Positions 35,001-48,695 of a DNA stretch of 64,000 bases are shown in pieces (positions within the stretch are counted from its first letter, which is position 1; each line of letters begins with the position of its first letter). Source of the DNA: Tubulanus polymorphus (lineage: Eukaryota; Nemertea; Palaeonemertea; Tubulaniformes; Tubulanidae); contig NC_134025.1 of assembly GCF_964204645.1 (NCBI RefSeq), positions 5,213,001-5,277,000 on the forward strand, given 5' to 3'. A program made the translations under genes and the position numbers. A model generated the notes under the pieces. It worked only from the letters and a program-made list of their open reading frames with translations. It did no database searches and had not been told where the DNA came from.

Positions 35001-38000
35001 AATATATTCATTAATCCATCGGTTTTAAGAACGCTTAGTCGGCAAATCAAACGAGAGCCCGTGCAGCCAAAATAATGAGCACAAATACAGACGCAGCGCA
35101 TAAATCTGTAATTTTCCATTTAAGTACGACGAATGTCAAATTGCACGCCATTTGCGAGCAATTACAAGTTCTGAAATTAATGGGAGTGCATACAGCAGAG
35201 CTATGTCACAACTACATGAGCTGGCGACAATATGACTTCTTAATGAAGCCGGAAACAACTGGTAGATGGGCATCGAGCACGAGCAAACAGTATTTTATTT
35301 GCCGTGTACACCCTGTATACAATGCGCAAAAATTCGCTTCATAAATAAGGTATGTTTTCCACTACTAAAGGTAACTGGAAAACAGGGCATTTTTTGCGAA
35401 GGATTCAGACGCTTTATTTTTACATTTCATACTTTCTCAGCCAGACAAACAATGCGTATATATACATCTCTATCTCTTCCATGATGATAAAACAAAATAA
35501 TCCAAAGCAACTGCAAAATACACATATCTCCTTTCAAAAAGGAAGGAACAGTTGCTCGAAAGAATCAACAATCTAGGTTGTTGTTGTTATGAAAATACAC
35601 GTTTCTCTGCTTGAGAAACACTTAAGCGAAAATACTAATTTAGAAGGGACTCAAACATGATGCACAAACACCGACCTTATAAAGCATGGGAACTAATTTT
35701 CTCCATCCCCCATATTCATAAAAAGCAATTACAGCCAAACAACAGTGCATTGACCTGCGTGACAAGCCAAAATGCATAATATACTAACAATATGGCAATT
35801 GGGCCACAAAATTAGAACCTTGGAATACACATTTCACTCAATAATCTGCCATAAACAACGCAAATCAAAAGGGCAGAAGTCCATGACTAACGGTTCCGTC
35901 TCTAATGACAGGAGTGTCGTTTTCCTTCAGGAGCGTCCTTCAAGGCCAAGTCACCCTTTCTTCGCTCTATCTATTGTATATCCATAGAAATCTAGGTATT
36001 TAGGTGTAATAAACTGATATCTAGTAATCTGCTAGTAGCATCAAGTCTTTCTCAAAGATAGAAGGATCGAACACAACTCCAGTGCAAATAACATATTCAA
36101 CATGAATGATTTATATTCAAACAACTGAAATTTCAGTCCCCATTGTCGCAGTATTTTGTCAGCCATAACACATGTTGTTTGTTGTGGGTCAATACGCACC
36201 CAAACTGATAATATTTGGAAGGAATGCGCATCAATCATTGATACAGATATCAAACTTGATTCAATCATATCAGATAATAAACCGTCTCATATATTGTATC
36301 ACATCAAAATATGCAGTCAAAGATCGTGTATTATTGGAATGGGCAAAAAATTCAATGGCCTAATATAAAGAAAATCTTGAGGTCAAAATTAGCCACACAC
36401 ATACTATATTTTCAAGTTTCTGGAATTTCACGAACCATCATTGTTGAACAAAGTCGAGTTCACGAATGCCGAATGATTTCCCGGTATAAAAAGTCGGATT
36501 AGTAGCGCAGTGATCTACAGTTAGTGATCTGATGATCGATCATCTTATCGTCGCGGGAGTCATCTTATAACACGACACTTCTTAATCATCATCATCATCA
36601 TCTAAGGATCATCGTGTCTTGCTCCTTGAGTCGCTTCGCATGAGAACTGTTGATGAAACATCGAGCAACTCGTCCTAGTGCGTATACATCATATGCAAAT
36701 CCTTCGACACGAAAAAGAGAGTGGGAGAAAAAAACCCGAAAAATTATGCGTTATAGAAATTGATGAGGTATTCCTGCATATTGAATCCATTTAGACGTTT
36801 TTGCCGTGAAAGTTGTGGCACAGGTTTCAGAGTCGATTCATCAATTATACAACGGTAGCACGGGCATGAAATTGACCAACCGCTGCCGCGATTGCGAAAA
36901 GAACATCCATTCAATCAGTATTCGATGCAATTTGTAGCCGTATCATGTACTAGAAAGCCCCGGAGCCGACCCCGTTCGCTCGAAGGGTTCCTGGCGTTCT
37001 GCTCAGGCAGAAAACTGATAGACGCCATGTTTCCGATAAAAGATAATGCCAAACCAGAAAAATAACCGTAGACCCTCTATATAAATGAGGATGGAAGTAG
37101 ATGCGGTAAACAACAGATAAGTGAGCATAGGCATAGGCATCACTTTAGATCAGCAGCAATAAGAGAAATCCTGAGATCGCCACTGGCAAGGGTAAATCAA
37201 ATGATAAAAAAGACTCATTCTTTTTGTACTGTACATAAATTCAATATTGTCTTATCTACAATGACCAGAAACATACGCAATTCAGATAATGCTGCGGGGA
37301 ACTGTAAATTTTCTGATAGCGAAGAAGAGTTTCGAGATTCTCGAAGAGCGAGAAACGGAAATTCAATTTCGTTTGATCCGCCGCTGACACCGTACGTTCA
37401 ACGCAGTGAACCGTAAACATATAATGAATCACTAATCATTTTATCGAAGTGCTTATCGATATAAACCTCGTCCGCTACGTATCAGCGTAAAACAGACACG
37501 CATTTCACACCCATAAATGTGAAGAGACTAAGCGTTAAAAACGACTTTCGGTAATTGAAAATCGATGGGTGTTTAATTCATTCAAGCGGAAGAATAAAAG
37601 ATAGTGAAAGCCTGAAATAATGATGCGCGAGGCGAGGCTTTACATCATAGCCATGATCGATACATTATTTTGAAGAAACTAAACGAATTGTGCCTTTTGA
37701 ATTTCATTTTATTGATAAATTATTTGGCAGTAAATAAACATAAAGGCAGCGCGATGAAAATGCCTTAAAATGAAGGTCAAGTCCCGTTGAAATTCTCATA
37801 AAATGGTCTAATATTAATAATACTGTTTACATTGCTTTCACGACAAATTTTTCTATATTAACAATAAAATATTAGTAGTGGGTTCTTGAGAAACTACCAG
37901 TCACCACTTATCTGCACCTGGCTGCATGAGGTATGGACAACTGTTTGCTCATCGAATGCAATTGAGAGTGCTCAAAAAGAGAACGCTAACGCTATTTTCG

Positions 38001-41000
38001 AAGGCAGATCACGAATTTATTGTGTGCACGGCATTTTTGTCCACGAAAACGCGCGGGATCAAATAATTTTCAGTTATTCCGATGACTATTCACCTGTCAC
38101 ACCACTGTATTAAAAACATTCATATAAACAAATATTTGTTCGCTAGTGACCAAACATCGAAACGTGTGATTCTATAGTTTCTGACAATAAATAGGCCATT
38201 TAAATATCCAACAAACGCCGACCGCTATGCTGCTATGAATTACCCAATAGCATTGACATTCAAACTGCACCCAAAATTTAAAAAATTCATCCCAAATTAA
38301 ATTCATCGCAATTATCAAATGTGACCATGCAGATTCATCAAATTCCTGGTATTGAGTCATCATTCATTTGCATATAGAATTCATCCAGAATTTTGTAGAT
38401 TGTGTTTGTGGATTCGAAGCTGCAGCCTGTGAAAGTAGGCCAAATCTGGTGAATTTGAAAATGATTCTTAAATTTTCTAAGTCTTCAGCGCCCGCTGATT
38501 ACTAATATACCTGATCTATGAAGCACGCCGCACGGTGTATTCGATTAAAAACAAATAGAAGACAGGGATCTACTGACAGTATGCCAATACCAGTGGCATT
38601 TTAAATCAAGAATTTTCTAATTAAGAGCCCTTCTTGCGCGGGGGAGGAAATAGATTTCTCTGAACGAATAAAGCGAAAATTTATCATCTTCGAGACACGC
38701 GAATAAAGGGATGAGGGTTAAATGCATTAGATGCGATGCATTCAGTATCGTGATTAATTTAGTGAAGTTTATTGTGACAGATACTGCTATAATTGAGTCT
38801 ATGAATAATTGATGTATGGGCTCTGGAGTTGAAAAAAGCATCAGCCTCTCTACTTCTCTCTCCCCTTCCCTCCGCTGGAAACTAAATCATGTTTGAATAA
38901 ACTCATTCACTCTATTACCCTATTTCCGTATTCGTATCTTTAATTTCGATATTGCAAATGAACATCGCTGCGTAACACACAAAATATCAAAGAAATTAAT
39001 AGGAAGTTATTAGACGTTGTCTTAATCCCTTCTTATTCAGCCAGAGGAGACTAAAATATCAAACATCATGCGAGGTAAATCCGCAAACATTCCGAATGAA
39101 GATTTTTTGCATAGATGGCTGATATCATTTTTTTCCCATTTCAGTGATGAAAACATCATTTACACAGGAGTAACGCAAGGAAAGAATCTTCCTTTTTTTA
39201 CAGAGCAACAAGCTTCTCTACAAAAAACATTCGAGTTGTCCATCAACTGCAGTATAGTTGATCGGGTCCGCATATGCTGGTTTCCCATGCTTATACTACT
39301 ATCCGGTAAAGAATAAGAACACAGGGTAAGTAATAATGCATGAGGAAACAAACAAGACCCATTTCCTTTTCTACGCTTTTTACTTTTTTTAGAATAAAGA
39401 AGCATAGAATGGTAGATAGTTTTCCAATGATAGAAACATAAGAAATGAAGTTTGAAAGATGATAATACAAACAACTAACTTGAAAGTTTGACGACGCCTT
39501 GAGAAATAACGCAGATATTGCTTAAAATTGTCGACAATAAATAATATGATATCAATCATATAATATCAAGGATCAATAAAGTTATTTTGGATTTGAATAT
39601 ATCGATAATTGAATTGAATTGACAACCAGTCTAGCCCTGATATATTGATGAAGTCGTGCACATGCTCTCAAAATAATTAAGCTCATTAAAATCTATCAAA
39701 AATAAGAGTAGTTACAAAAAAAGTAAAAATTCACAATTGTAATTGTTATTTTAAACCGCCAATATTGATGATGTAGTGCACACTGACTCAAACAGAACCC
39801 CTTAAATAACGCAATGGCCTACTAGGTATCAATGTATATAGAATTATCGTAACGGTTTGAAAGATGGTTACTGTTTTTTCGAGCAAGAAGAAATCTTAAT
39901 CAATATTTCCGGCCTCATCCGTGGACCCGATGGCGTTTCGATGAAAATGATATTTCCTTGAGAAGATCATCTGCCTAATTGAAATATTCACAGTCGTAGA
40001 GGGAAATCAAGTCTACCTCAACGCCTCCGATCGAATTGAATGCTCTTCGCTCACAGGGGATGCGACGAGAAAGTCAAGTGTCACGCATAAATGTTAGTCA
40101 AATGATGATATATATCAGTCAGGGGAAAGATAAATCAATCATCCTCTGATCGGTGAAATTAATGAAGCGAAATAATACTGATAAATCACATTACAGCACA
40201 CAAACTAGAATCTTTTTCACACTCAAAATAAACATGCATATTTTTGACACATGCATCATATCCTACGTAAAAACCATTTAGTTTCGAATATTCAACCGCT
40301 GACAAGCCTGTACATTTGAAATCATAAATTTCGAAACAGATATTTCTTCATCTCAATGCTATAGGTTTGTAAACATTTCTCCAGTCTCCAGGACATTATT
40401 CTCACCAAGGAAAAAAACACATCTGGAAAAAACTCTCAGATAATAAACTTCTGATATATATTGGCAAAGAAAAAAACTATATGAACCATGAAGAAGAGTA
40501 AACAGTTAGAAGCTGTGGGATTATATTATGTTGTTTAGTCTACTGATTAACCATGTAAATACCCTGCTTCTGCGCGAGATACGCTTCACTTCGTCCTAAA
40601 TTGAAAAACCGACTTCATCAACAACGTTCTCGTAAATATTCTCATAAAAATTCCTAAAGATGTAATATGAATTGAATCTACAGGCATCTGTGAATCAAAA
40701 AATGGGTGAAAATAAAATCATAACCTGTAGCTAGACAGGGAAATGAAAGCGAACGACCAGAAAAAAGATCCTGAATATCCCTGAGTAAATGAGCACAAAT
40801 CTATATTTTATGGAGAACATAACCCTAAAAGAATCTATTCTAATCGTAATTACCACATTTTCTTATCAATCAATTGAAGCGAATCATCAACACTGAATCA
40901 ACTGTAGTGGAGGTCTCTAGTACGTTATCTTCTGTTACATACTACGTGGCCTGTTATACAAACCGGTAAATCTTTCATCGAGAAATTACCAGTTATACCA

Positions 41001-44000
41001 CTGTTACATGTGTTTTCGCAAGGCTTAATAGTTTCCAACGAAAAGTCGGGGAAATGGAGAAATACGTGTTAAAAGTTTGTTCGGTCTAACGTGAACAGAG
41101 ATAATGAACATGTCAATGTTACATTATCCTGACTTTTCTTCGAAGAAATCTACAAAGGATTTGATGAGGTTTCAATTACTGGTATTTTAGATTAATCGTT
41201 TGAAGTCACGTTTCGACTTCCCACGGTAATTCTATCCGCGATGAAGAATTTGATGAGGTTTCGATTATTCTGGTTGGTTTTGTAAGGTCATTTATACCTG
41301 GTAGAAAATGCCAATACGCCCTCGAAAGAAGAAATCTGAGCGAAAATCTTAGCATTCAGATAAGATAAGATTTCTGCTTTAGGATTTTTCAGTTGTACCT
41401 AAGTTAATTACTGTGGCGAACTAGCAGGTGAAACACAGAATAAAACATGGAGAAATTATAAATAAAAATCGGATATTGACAACAATGGCGCAAAGAAAAT
41501 CAAACAACTTTGCCTTGACGATGAATAGGACGTCCAACTGTGGATTTCCAGCTGACAAGAAACTTCCATCCCGAAGCTAGTCTCAACCCCCGGAGTGGTT
41601 CTTCCACGTATGCTTGTGTGGACAAAAGCCGTACATTCATGATCAATAACTAAAATCAATTATTTCTGCATTCAAGTTCTCAGTGTGAATTAGCTGGACA
41701 CTATCTATTATCATGCGTGCAATGAGCGTTCACGGCATGGGCAGCTTTAAGCCGAAGTGTTTTTAGTTTTGGACAAGTCTGAGTGTACATAGCTATTGTC
41801 GAGCTTCATGTGGGGGTATACACAGTTTACATACATTAGGTACACATTAGAGTGTGAAGCCATGAGACATACACACAGAAAATCAAAAGCTTTCATAATT
41901 TCCAATTCCAAACATGTATACATTCATAGTACATATATTTCAGAACCATAAATTAGAAAGTAAAAAGAGAATTTAGAACTTAACAATGTGATCATTGCTC
42001 CAAAATGAAATACAAAATCTTATTTTCTTAGCAACAAATTTGGGAAAATCCATTTGCACAAAAACCAGAGATGAAAGTGTCATTAAGGAATCAACCATAT
42101 GGAGATTTCTACGGTACACACGACGAGTATAGTAAAGTGTGTTCAGTGGGAAACAACTGATGGAAAATGACATTTCCACGAGCATTGAAAAGGCGGAAGC
42201 CTCGCCGAAGGGCTCCACCACGTCATGACATCTTCTGTCACAATACTACAAGTCAGCCACTCAAATCATGGGGATTTGTGTTCATGATTTCACCATGTGT
42301 TGTGATATAGAGCTGGTCAAGATGCATCCTCAACGCTTTTTGAAAGCAAACCGGCGCACACCTCTTCATCAAAGATGTCATTTATATTGCATTAAAATAT
42401 TGACGCGAAAAGATGTGAAGAGCTATTGAAAATCTGTGTTAAAAGAGAAACTACTGACTCAATATCGAAGTTGTGTGATCAGTTGCATGCGCGCTAAAAA
42501 CAGCGAATACGTATTAACACCCAGTACAACAGAGAAGCATGAAAAAAGTGGTAAAATTAAATCAGTTTCTCTTCCTGCTGCTATTTTTCCTATCTTCTTA
42601 TTCTGAAAACAACGCAGTCGACCTTAATTGCATTGGATTTCTCAATTGGAATATTGGTGATATATGAGCATTCCAAGACCATTATCTGAAGATAAGAGCG
42701 TTCGGCAAAGTTCGGTAAATGGTCTTCTTAAAAAATATGCACATACCTTAAATACATGATGCAAACGATACCATGGAGTACAAGGTTGACCAGATGATAT
42801 GACATGGGTTCTAATTCACTAATAGCATAGTTCAAGCGGAATGTTAATACACACAAAGGCCGATATGACTTATGGCTTCTTTCCTGAAATGAGAAAAACA
42901 CTTCGCTAGTCACTGACATAGGGATGAATATGACCTTGGAGTTATAATTTGACAAATTATGACTCCAAGATATGACAGACGAGAAATCATTTGAAGAATC
43001 GCTAACTAGCTTCAACCGGCATCAACTGCACTGAGGATGTCATGAGCTTCAAACGGCATCAGACTGCACTGAGGATGTCATGAGCTATCTTCATTTGCCT
43101 TAATCATCGTGATTATCTACACCGAACACAAGTCCATTCATCGAAAATTTAACAAAGTTATAAAAAGAACCGTTTTTACTTTAAGAGCGTTGAAACGGAA
43201 AATATATTTCATGACATTTATGTGTATTTTATGGGCTCGAATACTTGATAGATAGGTCATACATTTTTATTGAACAGTTTTATTTTTATTGCTAGTTTGC
43301 CTACAATAATACAACACTTTCATTTGCAATTCTAATCATTCGCAAATAATATATTGTCATAAAACGAGCGCATATTTTATGATGGTCCTATTGTTATTTT
43401 CACATTTCCAATGCTTACGGTACGTCACCTATTGAATTCAATACATTTAGTTACACCGGCTTGACCCTACACTGGACTTTCGGAGTACAATTCACCAGGT
43501 AGCAATGGCTACCAGCTTGAAATACTTTGTCAAATCATGAGGAGCCCGTGGTCAAAGGGAATTTCTACTCCTTGTGGTGAGAAATTGCCATTGAAATTGC
43601 AGAGGTTGTTAAGAACGAATGGCAGTTCTACCTGGGTAAAGGACACACACACACTTGCTTAAGAAACAACAAGACCACGGAACCATAGTTAAGAAGCTTA
43701 GATTTCAAATGAATAACAACGCAATGCTGCGTAGAACACAACAGCGGACTTTCTATACAGTCACAAATTCAATCTATATCACAATTTGCTGATTGAATTT
43801 TCGATTCGCGGATTCGCTAATCGATTTTAGTCGAGTAACAATGCACGACTTCCATCGAAATTATGCAAAATTTGATGTATAATCATCGCATCTACGTCGA
43901 CAGAACACTTACATTATGAAAGCAATCAATTGAGTGACAGGCTTTTTGTGGATGAGTTACAAAAACCGACCAGCTAAAGCACCACTTCAAAGGGGGTATA

Positions 44001-44497
44001 TATATCGGCAAGAATGCTTCATGTTTCCACGAATGTCAAAACAACGTGAATAGATTCAAACACGCTATAAATGTGTAATGTCGGCGACGAATACAAAACT
44101 GGATCGCAAACAAGAATACAGTCTTTAACACATGTTTTCAAACCTTCGAAACTTGAAATGTGTTGAGCAATTAAATAGTTCTGAATTTTTGTTCGGGATA
44201 TCTTTTATAAGCCAGGGAACTTTCGTGATCTTTTTCGATTTAATCGGTCTTATAATCTATCACTGCCTTAATAGTATAGTTAAAAGAGATTGTGTGCACA
44301 AGACTTACCTTATGCATCGGCGTTCCCCAAAAATCGTTCCAGAACAGATTGAGAAGTGGCGTATATGGACGCAGGTCTTTGTTTTCTTTAATTGCTGATA
44401 CATCATCGAATACGAATCCACATTGTAATGAATTATAATAGCAAACGCATACAACAAGGAAAACTGTCAATGAATAAATATTCATCAAATCCATCAT
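29056..44497 (-). CDS. TMTC3: Transmembrane O-mannosyltransferase TMTC3 (19 exons)
   Basis: TMTC1-4 are ER membrane proteins that O-mannosylate cadherin domains. Exons 5' to 3': 44497-44309, 42883-42747, 34723-34642, 33806-33692, 33443-33328, 32895-32723, 32314-32059, 31789-31641, 31441-31355, 31266-31129, 31042-30918, 30799-30696, 30613-30458, 30371-30285, 30200-30127, 30019-29899, 29792-29688, 29601-29518, 29331-29056. All phases agree; 857 residues (human about 915). The first lumenal loop has the paired acids FVFDDVSAI, then [68 protein letters not shown]. About nine TPR repeats start at [11 protein letters not shown] and include [30 protein letters not shown] and [17 protein letters not shown]. 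These motifs follow TMTC3 rather than TMTC1/2/4. The tail ends in a Lys/Ser/Asn-rich stretch. The start codon is the first of two ATGs (44497) just after an acceptor at 44508, so a noncoding first exon exists upstream. Confidence 0.95.
34724..42746. other. Large TMTC3 intron 2
   Basis: An 8-kb intron between coding exons 2 and 3, far larger than the other TMTC3 introns. I see no recognisable domain in either strand. It holds an (ATC)n run near 36586-36601, a pair of short repeats (ATTTGATGAGGTTTC near 41158 and 41248), and one possible small plus-strand transcription unit near 37077-37597 described separately. Confidence 0.6.
37201..37416 (+). CDS. Candidate small ORF in TMTC3 intron
   Basis: A 71-codon frame on the strand opposite TMTC3. 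It is preceded by a TATA-like CTATATAAATG at 37077 and followed by AATAAA near 37592. The C-terminal part, from an internal Met ([10 protein letters not shown]), is polar and acidic then basic ([16 protein letters not shown]), unlike the usual translation of AT-rich intron. There is no signal peptide and no known domain. The GTAAAC that overlaps its stop codon could instead be a splice donor. Function unknown; it may be chance. Confidence 0.2.
   Translation: MIKKTHSFCTVHKFNIVLSTMTRNIRNSDNAAGNCKFSDSEEEFRDSRRARNGNSISFDPPLTPYVQRSEP
43008..43081. repeat. Two copies of a 37-38 base tandem repeat
   Basis: AGCTTCAACCGGCATCA...GAGGATGTCATG is followed at once by AGCTTCAAACGGCATCAG...GAGGATGTCATG, with two or three differences. 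It lies in TMTC3 intron 1. Confidence 0.9.
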
Positions 44498-44700
44498 TTG
44501 AGAAGCCTGAAAAACACCAATAACAACACTATCAAATTTACAGAATATTAACTTAAAAGTCGATTGTATCATATCTTCAGTTGGGTCATATGGACAAGTC
44601 AAACTGGGATAGGTTAAAATTGTAAAATTCAAACCTTGTATCTGTGCTTTTTTAGAATACCAGGTAGCTTTCGAAACAAGACAAAGCCTTGAAAGTAATA

Positions 44701-44726
44701 GGCCTACAGCCTAGGCCTACAGCCTA
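44701..44726. repeat. Two exact copies of GGCCTACAGCCTA
   Basis: A perfect 13-base tandem duplication, followed by a third partial copy (GGCCTATTT). Noncoding. Confidence 0.9.
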
Positions 44727-45834
44727 GGCCTATTTCTGAACTCCTGATAGAGAAGCGACTTTGAAACCCTCAGAATAACATGTGTTCAATGACTAATCAT
44801 TAAGAAATATCAAGTAATGACATTGATAAGAAAAATATAGTGGTCATGTATTACAAGCTAAATGTATATGAAAAAGTACACATCTGAAACCTAACTTCAA
44901 ACTAGGCAAACACATTTCATCTATCAATTATTCAGTTTAGGCCTATGGAAATGACAATTATCACCATAACACTAAAACCAATGAATTATACTAAGAAGAA
45001 CCTACAATAAGGGCACCTATATTCCTACAAATACAGACCTGATATGAATTGCCTTTAATCTATTAAATACACATTTTGAAATTTTTTTTCTTCAGTAATT
45101 CATTAACAGAATACTAGTTACTAGTTTGTTAGTTTAAAAACAAAAAGCAAACACAAATTAGTTGGACTGACATAATCAAATCTAAATGCTATATCCTTTT
45201 TAAACACAGTAGCAATTTAGCGATATAGAACTAATGATACATAAAATTGACCTAATATAAAAATATATACATTACCAACCTCCTCATTAAGACCTTTTTT
45301 CGGTGCAATAACCAAATTGTTATTAATGATAGAACGCTGTTTTCGATTATAAGTGTGATCCCGTTTCATTTTCACGTGTTGGTAATAATTAAATGTATCC
45401 TAATTGAATATTGCTATTTATCCTTAATAGAAGTCGTAAATAAATCCGTCATTTACGAAACGCGCATATAGGTGTAGACAGCTAGATCGGTGTTGACTGT
45501 TCTCAACTGGCAAGTCTGGTCAACTCTGCTGAATAACAACAATATCGTGAGCCAGGTTTTCTCAAGCACACGCTGGGCTACCTTATTACTGGCGCTTCCT
45601 GCTGAGTTATAAATATGAACGACCATGCGTACAAGTGCGCTACTGTTCGCATAATAAAATATATACCGGGATGTCGATGAAAGCTGCAAAAAACATTCTT
45701 TATAGGATCCTGCAAATTAACGCATACACACACACACAATCACACAAACATTATTATGTATATGCTTAGTTGTTGTTCGCATATGTAATTAGTGGCAAAG
45801 GATTGATCGAACTTCGAACAACAGTTTTCCACTA

Positions 45835-46017
45835 ATGAATGCTAATCCATGTCTATTGAAGGCATGCCTGGCACTGGTTCTACTAAACACTGTCGCATAC
45901 ACACGTCATTATAACGACGCACGACAACTTTCAATGGATTACAGTAGGGAAAAATTTAATAGTCGCTTCACTGAAGGCTTAAAAATAGTCACAAAACACA
46001 GAAATAATCAACCATAA
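45835..46017 (+). CDS. Candidate small secreted ORF
   Basis: Sixty codons from ATG at 45835. Residues 7-22 (LLKACLALVLLNTVAY) look like a signal peptide and the remainder is polar, with one RQ and one KH site but no cysteine after the leader. AATAAA follows near 46149. No splice sites or family recognised; the frame may be chance. It lies between TMTC3 and CHMP2B. Confidence 0.25.
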   Translation: MNANPCLLKACLALVLLNTVAYTRHYNDARQLSMDYSREKFNSRFTEGLKIVTKHRNNQP

Positions 46018-47292
46018 TGCTGTAATCAGTGAGCCAACTGCCTTCATTAATCATATAATTCCTATTTCTAGCTAAATTTAGCCTGAATTTGCTCGTTACC
46101 TTTTTAGCTATCCCTCACGTGAGACTGAAAATTGTTTAATTTTTGACAAAATAAAAATCTACATTTTTCATTAGATCCAGGCACTATGTATGGCAAAGGG
46201 CCCCAGTGCAGGTTATTGAGTCTTATCAGTAATCAATGGATTAATACAATCAGAAGGCATATATAATACGACCATATAATACACTTTACTTTAAAATAGA
46301 TAACTGTATATAATATTTCAAATTCATATCATATTTCAAATACCCATGCCATTCTAATTACATTACCAGCAATATTTCTTCACAACCCTTATCCTTTTAC
46401 CTCATAATTCATATATCCAAAAATATCTACCTTAATGTTTGTCAATATTTTTGAGAAAATGATTGAAGAAATATAAAAAAAATAAGATAAAAGTATCAAA
46501 AATTCATAAGGAAATGAGAAATTGTGTAGAACTACTATTTTACCCTTTATTTAAAGGATAGCAAAATGAGAATGACAATCTCAAAGAATCTAATTTAATT
46601 AACGCCTAATGAAGTTAAATACATCGGACGTAATCCAAGCAGACTAATTTCTTGCAAAAAGCGTCATCAAAAAGTGATTTGTTTATCGTTCAGAAGTTAG
46701 AAACAGCTTTAATATGAATAGAAGTTTTAGAAAATGTGAGCTTATAACATACGTGAAATATTCCTTCGTAATTGACAATATTTTTAGGCTTTTTTATTCC
46801 TTTTTTCGAATTAAATGGTTAGATGGCACATATCCAGTCGTCGCAGTAGACGCCATCGCTAGGATATTCGGACGGTGTTGCCATCTATAGTTTAATGGTT
46901 GCAATGTCCAGTCCATGAGTCCGAATCTGATTCCGGGAGTTAATGCCACTCACTGTAATACCGCTATGATATTGATATCGATTTACTGAAATAGCGAATT
47001 CTGGAAATAATATACTATATACAATAAAACAACTGATATTTCAAATAAAATATATTCTTTTCATAGGATTGCTATATGTTTAAACACGCAAGAGTGTATA
47101 ATATTGATAGACTATTTTCTAAAGTAATTGACAAAATTCTAGAATCGCCGTTTCCAGACCAATGTGTATGTTTTTCGAAAGTTTTCCATCGTTTCAACTT
47201 TATTTACTTCCGGGTTGATGATTATGAGTCAACTGTGAACTGTCAAAAACAAAAATAGAATAGTTAACAGAAATTTTGACATAAAAACGATC

Positions 47293-48695
47293 ATGTTTAC
47301 GAAAAAACCCACTGCTAAAGGTAGGAAATAAAATGATTTGTACTCCTCTTGTAGTGATGGATGGCATCTTCCGTCCCTCCTTACAAAGATAGAAAATTAA
47401 GATGACATCTATCTTCTTTTCAATCAATTTTATTGACTCAAATGAGTGGGATTTTAACTTATTCTCTACATTGTTAAGCTAATCACGTATTGCAGAACAA
47501 ATGCGACAGCAAGATAGACAGATGAAGAGAAATGTTCGAGATGTAGAAAAGGAGAGAGCAAACTTGGAAAGAGAAGAAAAGAAACTCGTGAGTTTACAGA
47601 GATAGATTTAGCCGAGTGAGGCCTCATCATTTCTGGGTTTCCAATCCATCTCTAAAAAAGAAATTTTATCTAGTTTAGTCTTTTAAAATTCTTTAGGAAA
47701 TGGACATAAAGAAAGCTGCTAAACAAGGAAATAAACAGGTAATTGTGATAAATTACAAGTTGCCTTCTATTCCATAAGTATGAAACCATACTATGGATGT
47801 CATAAACTGATTTTGTAGTTGTCATTGATTAGTTCAAAATGCTCTTATACAGGTGGCTACCATATTGGCAAAACAACTCATCAATATTAGAAAACAGAAA
47901 ACAAAAACTTACTCTATGGGATCTAAAATGCAGTCTATTAATACTCAGGCAAAGGTAAGACATTTGATATCTACTCGTACGTTTTGGAATGACTGCTTTT
48001 GTTTGAATATAATTTATTTCTTTTTTGCTTTTTCAGATGATGCACTCTAATGTCAAAATGGCTGAAACTATGGCAAACACCACAAAGGTAAGTTCTTGCA
48101 ATTGATGCGGAAAAAGCACATTGTTGAACTCTGGTATGCATTTTGGTTCTTATTCATGAATTATCTATTAAAGGCTATGCAGTCAACGAATAAAGTTATG
48201 GATCCTCAGAAAACATTAAAAACTATGAAAGATTTCGAAAAGGAGAGTATGAAAATGGATATGTCAGAAGAAATGAGTAAGTTTCATTGACTGAAGCTAT
48301 GTTTGACATGAGATATGCTGGTTTTATGCCTATTCATTTTTCACTTTTTTCTAGTGAATGATGTAATGGATGATATATTTGATGAATCCGGAGACGAAGA
48401 AGAACAAGATGCCATTGTCAACCAGGTTCTTGATGAAATAGGCATTGAGATCTCTGGAAAGGTAAACTTACTTTCCTGTTGCCATTAACTGTAATATTTA
48501 AACTCGCCTTGGTTCCCCTATCGATATCGTTCCTGTTTCAGAGATGATAATGATGACTTGAGATGATTTGAGTAAAAATTATTTTCTCTACAGGTTATTG
48601 GTGCACCAAAGGCGAGATCTGGTGAATTGGGTGAGGCGTCCGGTGTTACAGATGAAGATATAGAAAGACAGTTGGCCCAGTTAAAAGCGCTATAG
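47293..48695 (+). CDS. CHMP2B: Charged multivesicular body protein 2B (ESCRT-III)
   Basis: ESCRT-III subunit that polymerises on endosomal membranes in multivesicular body formation and membrane scission. Exons: 47293-47320, 47496-47587, 47697-47738, 47853-47954, 48037-48087, 48174-48276, 48355-48461, 48594-48695; all in phase; 208 residues (human 213). The basic helical N-terminal half has IKKAAKQGNKQVATILAKQL and IRKQKTKTYSMGSKMQSINT. The acidic C-terminal half has DDIFDESGDEEEQDAIVNQV then LDEIGIEISGKV, diagnostic of CHMP2B rather than CHMP2A. The final helix DEDIERQLAQLKAL is the MIT-interacting motif that binds VPS4. N-terminal MFTKKPTAKEQMRQQ is shorter than in human. Confidence 0.95.

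Larger units (their letters stand above)
44498..47292. other. Divergent intergenic: TMTC3 to CHMP2B
   Basis: Holds the untranslated first exon and promoter of TMTC3 (right of 44508, not located) and the promoter of CHMP2B (an ETS-like ACTTCCGGG at 47209). It has two exact 13-base tandem copies of GGCCTACAGCCTA at 44701-44726, a CA microsatellite at 45725-45738, and a short candidate secreted ORF at 45835. Between 46822 and 46883 the words AGATGGCA and TTGCCATCT face each other. Confidence 0.5.

Noticed and set aside
35075-35344. 89-codon plus-strand frame in TMTC3 intron 2
   Set aside because: No domain, no signals around it, composition like the intron.
39068-39316. 82-codon plus-strand frame in TMTC3 intron 2
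   Set aside because: No motif recognised and no promoter or splice signals; probably chance.
45725-45745. CA-rich run considered as a regulatory repeat
   Set aside because: An ordinary short microsatellite with no further context.
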